Source: an uncultured Actinomycetes bacterium
Lineage (GTDB): Bacteria > Actinomycetota > Thermoleophilia > Solirubrobacterales > 70-9
Direction of reading: 5' to 3'
Assembly (NCBI GenBank): GCA_937907435.1
Contig: CALCIA010000273.1
Span: 1-10,383 of the forward strand
DNA length: 10,383 nt
The translations under genes were made by a program, and so were the position numbers. Below the pieces are notes generated by a model, which did no database searches, was not told the DNA's origin, and was given only the letters and a program-made list of their open reading frames with translations. Position 1 is the stretch's first letter. The number at the start of each line of letters is the position of its first letter. Below, in pieces: positions 5,230 through 10,383 of this stretch.

Positions 5230-7139
5230 GTCGTCGCCTCGACCAGGGCGCCGGTGGGACCGGGCAGGGAGGACGGCTTGTCGGGCGGTTCGGAGACGAC
5301 GATCACCCGGCAGGGCCGCTCGCCGAGCACCGTCTGCAGGGTTTTGTCGTACTGCGGCACGCCGTTGCGGTAACGCAGGCCGACGACGATCGCCGCCGCC
5401 TGGATCTCCGCCGCCTCCTCGGCGACCGAGTAGCCCGCCTGGCCCGGCCGCACGCGGGCGACGTGGCCGGTGACGCGGGCGCCGCCGATCAGCTTCGCCT
5501 CCTCGACCCGGCGCTGCGCCTCGCCTTCGGCCTCGGGCAGGTCGGCGTTCAGGGGCAGGTCGGTGGGCACGGTCATCATCGAGTGGACGTGGATCCCGCG
5601 CCGTCGTTTGGAGGCGAGTTTGACCGCGGTCGCGACCATCTCCGGCGAGAAGGATTCGTCGTCCTCGAAGGCGACGAGGATCGACTGGTACTCGACCTCC
5701 TCCACCCCGAGGGGCTCCGGCAGCACCACCTTCACCGTGCGCGTCAGCGGCAGCCCCTGGTTGCGGCGGTAGAGGATGTAGACGACGATGCCGGCGATCA
5801 TCCACCCGGTGCCGACGAAGAGCGTCGAGGGGTTCAGCGCCATCACCACGATCCAGGCGGCGAAGGTGCCGAGCCCGCCCAGCACCGCGGTCATCGGCAC
5901 GTCGAAGCCGAAGGCACGGACGTTCAGCGGCGGCTTCCAGGTGCGCTCCAGGTGTCCATGGCTCCGGCGCAGCTTGATCACCGCGATGTGGGCGATGGTG
6001 AAGCTGAGCATCGCGCCGAACGAGTACATCGTCGCCAGGAAGTTGGTCTTGCCGGGCAGCATCGTGAGGATCGCGACGCCGGCGAAGATGATGATCGCGA
6101 TGTAGGGCGTGCGGTACTTGGGGTGGACCTGGCGCAGCCCCTCGGGCAGCTGCCGGTGCTGGCCCATCGAGTAGGTGAGCCGGGAGACGCCGATCAGCCC
6201 GGCGTTGGTGGCGATCAGCAGGATCACCGCGGCCAGCACGCCGACGTAGTAGCGCAGCACTTCGGTCGGTCCGTTGGAGAGGCCGAGGTTCTCGACGATG
6301 CCGAGGATCGGGTCGTCGGCGAATTTCGAGCCGAGTTCGGTGTGGTAGCCGGCGGCGGTGTGGACGACCGGCATCGCCGAGAGCGCGACGATCGGGATCA
6401 ACAGGTAGAGGCCGAGCACCGCGACGACGACGAGGCCGACCGCGCGGGGGATCGTCCGGGCGGCGTCCTTCGCCTCCTCGGACATGTTGGAGATCGTCTC
6501 GATGCCGGTGTAGGCGATCATCCCGACCGCGATCCCGAGGGCGAACTTGCTCCAGGTCGGGGCGACGCCGAGGTGGATGTTGTCGATCAGGATCTGCGGG
6601 CTGAGGACGAGGACCACGCCGATCCCGACCAGCACGATCTGGGTCGCGATGTCGGCGACGGCGAGGATCAGGTTCAGTTTCGAGGACTCTTCGGTGCCGC
6701 GGATGTTCAGCAGTGCGAGGCCGACGACCAGCACGGCGCCGCCGATCACGTCGCCGGGACTGTGTCCCAGCGCGGGCCAGAAGACGGCCAGATAGTGGGG
6801 CACGAAGAACGAGGAGATCGCGACCGTGATCGTGTAGTTGAGCATCTGCCCCCAGGCCGCGACGAAGCTGACGAACTCGTTGAAGGCGTGGCGGGCGAAG
6901 CTCGAGGAGCCGCCGGCTTCGGGGAACATCACCGTCGCCTCGGCGTAGGTGGCGGCAGTTGCGGCGAAGATCAGCCCGGAGATGACGAAGGCGATCGGCG
7001 TCAGCCCGAGGGCGAACGCCGCGGTGACGCCGAGCGCGTAGTAGATCGACGAGCCGACGTTGCCGTAGGCGGCGGAGAACAGCGCCCCGACGCCGTGGAC
7101 GCGGCTCAGCGACTCGTCTCGTGGGACTCGCCGGGCCAT
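5226..7139 (-). CDS. APC-superfamily permease with C-terminal USP-like domain (first copy)
   Basis: This 637-aa transporter is the first gene of the permease operon. An APC-type membrane core spans about residues 17-458, with AAYGNVGSSIYYALG (23-37) in helix 1, EAGGSSSFARHAFNEF (74-89), an AYTGIETISN helix (209-218) and GVSRLTYSMGQHRQLP (317-332). A soluble domain at about 484-616 resembles universal stress proteins and ends in GERPCRVIVVSEPP. The glycine-rich ATP loop of USPs is not recognisable here (GLRYRNGVPQYDKTL, 587-601), so nucleotide binding is doubtful. It is clearly paralogous to the 664-aa permease. The ATG at 7139 fits the family's short basic N-terminus, but no Shine-Dalgarno sequence precedes it. 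A TATATT box at 7184-7189 could drive the operon. Confidence 0.92.
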   Translation of the reverse strand: MARRVPRDESLSRVHGVGALFSAAYGNVGSSIYYALGVTAAFALGLTPIAFVISGLIFAATAATYAEATVMFPEAGGSSSFARHAFNEFVSFVAAWGQMLNYTITVAISSFFVPHYLAVFWPALGHSPGDVIGGAVLVVGLALLNIRGTEESSKLNLILAVADIATQIVLVGIGVVLVLSPQILIDNIHLGVAPTWSKFALGIAVGMIAYTGIETISNMSEEAKDAARTIPRAVGLVVVAVLGLYLLIPIVALSAMPVVHTAAGYHTELGSKFADDPILGIVENLGLSNGPTEVLRYYVGVLAAVILLIATNAGLIGVSRLTYSMGQHRQLPEGLRQVHPKYRTPYIAIIIFAGVAILTMLPGKTNFLATMYSFGAMLSFTIAHIAVIKLRRSHGHLERTWKPPLNVRAFGFDVPMTAVLGGLGTFAAWIVVMALNPSTLFVGTGWMIAGIVVYILYRRNQGLPLTRTVKVVLPEPLGVEEVEYQSILVAFEDDESFSPEMVATAVKLASKRRRGIHVHSMMTVPTDLPLNADLPEAEGEAQRRVEEAKLIGGARVTGHVARVRPGQAGYSVAEEAAEIQAAAIVVGLRYRNGVPQYDKTLQTVLGERPCRVIVVSEPPDKPSSLPGPTGALVEATT

Positions 7140-7183
7140 CTATGAGGAGGAAGGCATGCTGGTGTTTGACACTTCTTATCCCG

Positions 7184-7189
7184 AATATA
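7184..7189 (-). promoter_or_regulatory. Candidate -10 box of the permease operon
   Basis: On the minus strand TATATT matches five of six positions of TATAAT and lies 44 nt upstream of the ATG at 7139, within the 92-bp gap that follows the secreted-protein gene. The local sequence is AT-rich against a GC-rich background. No good -35 box lies 16-18 bp upstream, so this is tentative. Confidence 0.35.
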
Positions 7190-7231
7190 CGCGCGTCGGC
7201 AGCGCGTTCTGCGAAGGCGGGAAGCTAGCGC

Positions 7232-7789
7232 TTATCCCGGCAGCGCCGAGGGTTCGACGCGCAGGATGACCCGGCCTTCGCCGCTCGGCGGCTCGACCAG
7301 CGGACCGCCGCGACGGCCGGGCTCGTAGAAGCCGTTGCCGTCGACCCCGATCGCGTAGGTCGTGCCCGCCTCGGCGTAGAAGTCGTATTCGGCGTAGGGG
7401 GAGCGGCATCCGGGCCCGAGCCGCGTCGGCGCGACGCCGATCCGATGCAGGTGTCCGAGCTCGGTTCCCTCGTACACGCCGAGCAGGGTCGGGAAGCTGC
7501 TTTCGCAGGAGCTGACCGTGACCATCTCGGTCGCCGGCGAGGTCCATTCCCACCAGATCGAGTGGCCGGTCGCGTCCTTGCCGAACCACTCGCCGGACTG
7601 CTGCGTCGCGTCGTCGTTGGACTCGGCCACGTCGGCCGGCAGGGTGTCGCCGAGGTTCGCGCGGGCCGAGAAGCTGTCGTTCTCCGGCCCCGCGAGCGCC
7701 CCCGGCGCGATCATCGCCAACGACGTCCCCACCGCGATCGCCGCGCAGACCCCGATCGCCCGAAAATTGTTCGACCCTTGCCGTTCCAC
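7232..7789 (-). CDS. Small secreted protein with PPC-like (pre-peptidase C-terminal) beta domain
   Basis: This 185-aa protein has an N-terminal signal peptide (hydrophobic run about 11-30, likely cleavage after ALA at 31-33). The mature part starts GPENDSFSARANLGDTLP and contains HSIWWEWTSPATEMVTVSSC (76-95), then FPTLLGVYEG (99-108), and near the end GTTYAIGVDG. This order (NDxF start, W-W-W-T-P strand, S-C-S-F-TLL-VY-G, then Y-I-VDG) is the pattern of pre-peptidase C-terminal-like domains frequent in exported actinobacterial proteins. Here the domain stands alone, with no enzyme attached. Two cysteines (95, 128) could form a disulfide. The GTG at 7789 is the only suitable start ahead of the signal peptide; it has no ribosome-binding site, but a TAGGCT box lies 10 nt upstream. 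A role as an extracytoplasmic binding or adhesion protein is a guess. Confidence 0.8.
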   Translation of the reverse strand: MERQGSNNFRAIGVCAAIAVGTSLAMIAPGALAGPENDSFSARANLGDTLPADVAESNDDATQQSGEWFGKDATGHSIWWEWTSPATEMVTVSSCESSFPTLLGVYEGTELGHLHRIGVAPTRLGPGCRSPYAEYDFYAEAGTTYAIGVDGNGFYEPGRRGGPLVEPPSGEGRVILRVEPSALPG

Positions 7790-7799
7790 CCAGCGCCCG

Positions 7800-7805
7800 A
7801 GCCTA
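7800..7805 (-). promoter_or_regulatory. Weak candidate -10 box for the secreted-protein gene
   Basis: TAGGCT on the minus strand ends 10 nt before the GTG at 7789 and fits TANNNT. With no Shine-Dalgarno sequence present, this would give a leaderless or nearly leaderless mRNA. It matches the consensus in three of six positions only. Confidence 0.25.
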
Positions 7806-7850
7806 CATCGCCGCCAGGCGAGCGGCCCGGTCGGCGAGGTCCCAAGCGGT

Positions 7851-7893
7851 GAGTTCGCACTTAGCCGCGCATACCGCGGCTAAGTGCGAACTC
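7851..7893 (-). terminator. Perfect 19-bp hairpin just after the SanA-like gene
   Basis: Positions 7851-7869 and 7875-7893 are exact reverse complements with a 5-nt loop (CATAC on the plus strand). The hairpin starts 6 nt beyond the TAG stop of the minus-strand gene ending at 7900 and lies upstream of the secreted-protein gene, where a terminator would be expected. No U-tract follows on either strand, so if it terminates transcription it does so by a non-canonical, U-less mechanism. Transcript 3'-end protection is an alternative role. Confidence 0.5.
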
Positions 7894-7899
7894 GGTCCG

Positions 7900-8652
7900 C
7901 TAGTCCGGGGAGCCGGCCGGGGGCGTGCCGGGCGGCGGGGCCGGGCCCCAGCTTTCGCGGCCGTCGGCGGTCTGGATCGGGATCGAGGGGCCGGCCATCG
8001 CCGGGCTGTCGACGGTCGTGTCCCAGATCGCCTTGACCCGGGCGAAGACCTCGCGGATCGCGCTGCGCTGGCCCTGGTACCCCCAGTCGTGTTGGTCGGC
8101 GAGCAGGCCGGTGACGTGGATCCCGGCTTCTTCGGCGAGGTAGAGGGCGCGCGGCATGTGGAAGCCCTGGGTGACGACCACGGCGTCGTGGACGTCGAAG
8201 ATCGAGCGCGCCCGGACCATCGTCGCCCAGGTGTCGAAGCCCGTGTGGTCCTCGAAGATGTCTTCCGGCTTCACCCCGTCGCGGACGAGCGCCTTGCGCA
8301 TCGTGTCGGGCTCGTCGTAGGCCCAGGTGTGGTGGTCGCCGGAGACGAGGATCTTCCGCACCTTCCCCGCGTGCCAGAGCAGTGAAGCCTCCTTGACCCG
8401 GTCGGCGAGCATCCCGCTCATCCGCCCGTCCGGCTTGACCAAAGCGCCGGGGACGATCGCCACTTCCGCGGGCGGCACTTCGGCGACGTCGGCGGTCGCC
8501 TCACCGCTGGTGGTCAACAGGATGTAGGCGTTCGACCCGACCACCACCAGGCAGACGACGGCGAACAGACCGGTCGCCCCGCCGACGGTCTTCGGAAACC
8601 GCCGCCAAGGCCAGGTCAGCGTCCGCCAAACGCTCAAAAGCCCCCGCTTCAT
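7900..8652 (-). CDS. SanA/YdcF-family (DUF218) membrane-anchored protein
   Basis: This 250-aa protein resembles SanA, an inner-membrane protein linked in enterobacteria to envelope barrier function and vancomycin tolerance. A basic N-terminus precedes one membrane helix (about 26-47), and the DUF218 domain follows. Signature segments are VAIVPGALVKPDGRMSGMLA (64-83), ILVSGDHHTWAYDEPDTMRK (101-120), the DHTGFDTW motif (135-142) and TQGFHMPRALYLAEEAGI (161-178). The C-terminus is a proline- and glycine-rich tail (about 231-250). The frame stays open to 8727, but I prefer the ATG at 8652: it begins just before the basic/hydrophobic anchor, and a TAGCCT box lies 8 nt upstream, whereas the extra upstream residues are arginine-rich low-complexity sequence. 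The biochemical activity of the family is unsettled. Confidence 0.9.
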   Translation of the reverse strand: MKRGLLSVWRTLTWPWRRFPKTVGGATGLFAVVCLVVVGSNAYILLTTSGEATADVAEVPPAEVAIVPGALVKPDGRMSGMLADRVKEASLLWHAGKVRKILVSGDHHTWAYDEPDTMRKALVRDGVKPEDIFEDHTGFDTWATMVRARSIFDVHDAVVVTQGFHMPRALYLAEEAGIHVTGLLADQHDWGYQGQRSAIREVFARVKAIWDTTVDSPAMAGPSIPIQTADGRESWGPAPPPGTPPAGSPD

Positions 8653-8660
8653 GCCTCGGG

Positions 8661-8666
8661 AGGCTA
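8661..8666 (-). promoter_or_regulatory. Weak candidate -10 box for the SanA-like gene
   Basis: TAGCCT on the minus strand ends 8 nt before the ATG at 8652, again in the position expected of a leaderless promoter, and no strong ribosome-binding site is present. It supports choosing 8652 as the start, though only weakly, because it matches TATAAT at just three positions. Confidence 0.3.
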
Positions 8667-8688
8667 ACAAGGGCGACCGGCGCCGCCT

Positions 8689-8790
8689 CGCGGCGACCGC
8701 CTGCCGAGGACCGAGGCCCTGCGGCAACTGCTCGCCGAGGCCCCGCGGCGACCACCCGCTGGGGCTCCGCGGCGACCGCCTGCCGAGGGC
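8689..8790. repeat. Degenerate ~24-bp tandem repeats in the divergent intergenic region
   Basis: The core GCGGC recurs at 8690, 8721, 8745 and 8769, a spacing of 31, 24 and 24 nt. The first and last units share an identical 21-bp stretch (8689-8709 and 8768-8788), while the two middle units are diverged. The block lies between the divergently transcribed SanA-like and arylsulfotransferase-like genes. It may be a regulatory binding array or simply slippage-generated low-complexity DNA. Confidence 0.6.
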
Positions 8791-8805
8791 CCGATCGGGT
8801 ATTTC

Positions 8806-8836
8806 TTGATGAACTTACTCAAAAAACTAGAGATAT
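8806..8836 (+). promoter_or_regulatory. AT-rich promoter-like island before the arylsulfotransferase gene
   Basis: A short AT-rich stretch stands out in GC-rich DNA about 80-110 nt upstream of the ATG at 8915. TTGATG (8806-8811) could be a -35 element and TAGAGA (8828-8833) or AGATAT (8831-8836) a -10 element with 16-19 bp spacing. TTGA (8806-8809) and TCAA (8819-8822) form a small dyad, a possible operator. None of the matches is strong. Confidence 0.3.
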
Positions 8837-8914
8837 GGGTAGCTTCCTTCCCGGCCGCCCCGGCACGGCCCGAACCGGACCAGACAAAGGCCCACCAGGA
8901 AAGGAATTGGAGCC

Positions 8915-10216
8915 ATGCAGATATCGAACACGCGGACGAAGCTCGGCCGCCGCGGGCGACTCGTTGCCGCCTCCCTCGCGGCGACCGCCGTCGCGGCACT
9001 TGCGGTCGGCGGCTCGGCCGCTTCCGCCGACACCCCGACCTCGCCCCCGCCGGTCACCGTCCTCACCCACGGCAACGTCGGCAAGGGCGACTTCTTCGTC
9101 TCGCCCTTCAGCGACCAGTCGACCTACGCCAACGGTCCCGAGATCCTCGACCAGGACGGCAACGTCGTCTGGTTCAAGGCCATACCGCAGGGTCAGGAGG
9201 CATCCGACTTCCGCACCCAGACCTACAGGGGGCAGCCGGTCCTCACCTGGTGGCAGGGCACCGGCCTCGGCGGCCTCGCCCAGGGCACCGACTACATCTA
9301 CGACGACCACTACCAGCAGATCGCGGCCGTCAAGGCGGGCAACGGCCTGAGCGCCGACGGCCACGAGTTCCTGATCACGCCGCAGAACACGGCGCTGATC
9401 CTCGCCTACAAGACGGCGACGGCCGACCTCACCTCGATCGGCGGGCCGGCGGACCAGACCGTGATCGACGGCTACGTCCAGGAGATCGACATCAAGACCG
9501 GCAAGGTCCTGTTCCAGTGGAACAGCGCCGACCACGTCCCCTACAGCCAGAGCGAGCAGCCGCTGCCCGCCTCGGCGAGCACGCCGTGGGACTGGTTCCA
9601 CATCAACGCGGTGAAGCTGGACACCGACGGCAACCTGCTGATCGACGCCCGCAACACCTGGACCGCCTACAAGGTGGACCGCCACAGCGGCAAGATCCTC
9701 TGGCAACTCGGCGGCAAGGCGAGCAGCAACAATTTCAACCTCGAGGCCGCACCCGGCCAGGTCCTCAACAAAGCGGGCCTGATCACCGCCTGGCAGCACG
9801 ATTTCGAGGCCCAGGGCAACGGCATCTACACCTTCTTCGACAACGAGTCGGCGGGGATTGCCAACACCGGCCAAGACGCGACCGCCGAGTATGGCCACAG
9901 CCGAGCCGTGACGGTGAAGGTCGACCCGCGCACGCACACTGCGACGCTGATCGGCTCCTTCGACCAGCCTGAGGGCCTGACCGCCCCCTCCCAGGGCAAC
10001 GCCCAACGAACCGCCGACGGGAACACCGTGGTCGGCTGGGGATCACTGCCCTACTTCTCCGAGTTCGCCCCCGACGGCACGCTGCTCTACAACGCCCAGT
10101 TCCCGGCGGGCGTCAACAGCTACCGCGCCTACCTCCTGCCCTGGAACCCGGGCAGCGGCGACGGGCATGGGCAGGGTCATGGTCCCGACTACCACCCGGG
10201 CGGCGGGCACGGCTAG
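8915..10216 (+). CDS. Secreted arylsulfotransferase-family (ASST-like) beta-propeller protein
   Basis: This 433-aa exported protein has a signal peptide (basic start, hydrophobic about 16-35, AxA site SAASA at 34-38). The remainder has the repetitive D-x-x-G, V-x-W strand pattern of a beta-propeller and the motifs of the actinobacterial arylsulfotransferase family: LDQDGNVVWF (78-87), ADGHEFLI (147-154), DWFHINAVKLDTDGNLLIDA (226-245), SGKILWQLGG (258-267), AWQHDF (292-297) and GHSRAV (327-332). H149, H229, H295 and H328 are conserved-looking histidine candidates for catalysis. Members transfer sulfate between phenolic compounds without PAPS, but many are untested, so the activity is inferred. 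The tail (about 413-433) is rich in Gly and His. The ATG at 8915 follows a purine-rich site (AGGAAAGGAATTGGAG, 8897-8912). It is the only plus-strand gene, diverging from the SanA-like gene. Confidence 0.87.
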   Translation: MQISNTRTKLGRRGRLVAASLAATAVAALAVGGSAASADTPTSPPPVTVLTHGNVGKGDFFVSPFSDQSTYANGPEILDQDGNVVWFKAIPQGQEASDFRTQTYRGQPVLTWWQGTGLGGLAQGTDYIYDDHYQQIAAVKAGNGLSADGHEFLITPQNTALILAYKTATADLTSIGGPADQTVIDGYVQEIDIKTGKVLFQWNSADHVPYSQSEQPLPASASTPWDWFHINAVKLDTDGNLLIDARNTWTAYKVDRHSGKILWQLGGKASSNNFNLEAAPGQVLNKAGLITAWQHDFEAQGNGIYTFFDNESAGIANTGQDATAEYGHSRAVTVKVDPRTHTATLIGSFDQPEGLTAPSQGNAQRTADGNTVVGWGSLPYFSEFAPDGTLLYNAQFPAGVNSYRAYLLPWNPGSGDGHGQGHGPDYHPGGGHG

Positions 10217-10243
10217 ACGGGTAGGTCGCGAGTAATCGGCGCT

Positions 10244-10281
10244 GGGCACGGCGCGGGGCTCGCGGGGCCCCGCCCGTGCCC
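10244..10281 (+). terminator. GC-rich hairpin downstream of the arylsulfotransferase gene
   Basis: Positions 10244-10259 pair with 10267-10281 in a 15-bp stem broken by one bulged C (10252), with a 7-nt loop. It lies 27 nt past the TAG stop at 10216, where a terminator is expected. No U-tract follows; the next bases are again GC-rich. Confidence 0.5.
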
Positions 10282-10294
10282 GGGGCGTCCCGGG

Positions 10295-10376
10295 GAGGGC
10301 CGGGTGCGCGCAAGGTGGCGCCCCCGGGAGGGATGGGGACCCGCAAGCTGTCGCCCGGTCAGAGACCCGCCCCTCT
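10295..10376 (-). repeat. Probable third, diverged copy of the stem-flanked repeat unit
   Basis: Compared with the reverse complement of copy A (2562-2680), this stretch shows the same ordered blocks: GCAAG (10310-10314), GGCGCC (10317-10322), GATGGGGACCCGC (10332-10344; copy A has GATGGGGATCCGC) and GAGACCC (10362-10368), with similar spacing. The flanking arms 10295-10305 and 10365-10375 pair at 10 of 11 positions. It may continue past the window edge. It has the same orientation as copy C. Homology rests on alignment by eye. Confidence 0.5.
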
Positions 10377-10383
10377 CGCCACG

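Noticed and set aside
3725..7145. Plus-strand open frames of 447 and 560 codons opposite the permeases
   Set aside because: They are extremely rich in Asp, Arg, His and Gly, have no domain pattern and lie exactly opposite two well-supported membrane proteins.
7166..7171. TTGACA, a perfect -35 hexamer on the plus strand
   Set aside because: The nearest TATA-like hexamers are too close (about 12-14 bp), and no plus-strand gene follows for over 1.7 kb.
7156..7269. 37-aa plus-strand frame preceded by a perfect AGGAGGAA ribosome-binding site (7143-7152)
   Set aside because: It runs into the antisense of the secreted-protein gene, has no recognisable features, and no convincing plus-strand promoter precedes it. 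Kept only as a curiosity.
8653..8727. N-terminal extension of the SanA-like gene to the start at 8727
   Set aside because: The extra 25 residues are Arg/Ala-rich low-complexity sequence ahead of an otherwise normal anchor. The ATG at 8652 fits the family and the upstream TAGCCT box.

Overview
The window looks like chromosomal DNA from a high-GC actinobacterium. It is very GC-rich, uses GTG as well as ATG starts, has tightly overlapping operons, and has promoter-like TAGNNT boxes only 7-10 nt from start codons. The gene content (two RCK/TrkA proteins beside APC-type permeases with a C-terminal USP-like domain, a pre-peptidase-C-like secreted protein, an actinobacterial arylsulfotransferase-family protein) would suit the class Thermoleophilia (Solirubrobacterales). 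That placement is inference; no marker gene is present.

Layout, left to right. (1) 1-105: a perfect 16-bp hairpin and a 12-bp direct repeat beyond the 3' end of the first operon. (2) 106-2463, minus strand: a three-gene operon, read right to left as an RCK_N-only protein, a full-length TrkA (RCK_N + RCK_C) and a ferredoxin-reductase-type FAD/NAD oxidoreductase. (3) 2464-3046: 583 bp without a gene, mostly one elaborate nested inverted-repeat structure. (4) 3047-7139, minus strand: a three-gene operon joined by two 4-bp start/stop overlaps, read as an APC-USP permease, a 63-aa two-helix membrane protein and a second APC-USP permease. (5) 7232-7789, minus strand: a small secreted protein with a PPC-like fold. 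(6) 7900-8652, minus strand: a SanA/YdcF-type membrane-anchored DUF218 protein, followed by a perfect 19-bp hairpin. (7) 8653-8914: a divergent intergenic region with degenerate 24-bp tandem repeats and an AT-rich promoter-like island. (8) 8915-10216, plus strand: a secreted arylsulfotransferase-family beta-propeller protein. (9) 10217-10383: a GC-rich hairpin, then what appears to be a third, diverged copy of the repeat unit seen at 2562-3007.

How the genes may work together. The two permeases and two RCK proteins recall the mycobacterial ceoB-ceoC locus, where two TrkA proteins lie next to an APC-USP membrane protein. No TrkH/KtrB-type K+ channel subunit is visible. A reasonable inference is that the permeases are the membrane partners of the NAD-binding RCK proteins, making a nucleotide- or redox-gated potassium (or other cation/amino-acid) transport system, with the oxidoreductase tied to it by the operon. 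The secreted PPC-like protein, SanA-like protein and arylsulfotransferase are separate envelope functions.

The least ordinary part is the non-coding DNA. Two ~120-nt stem-flanked units lie in opposite orientation around a 45-bp palindrome, with stems that differ in sequence between copies yet stay perfectly paired. A probable third copy lies at the right edge.
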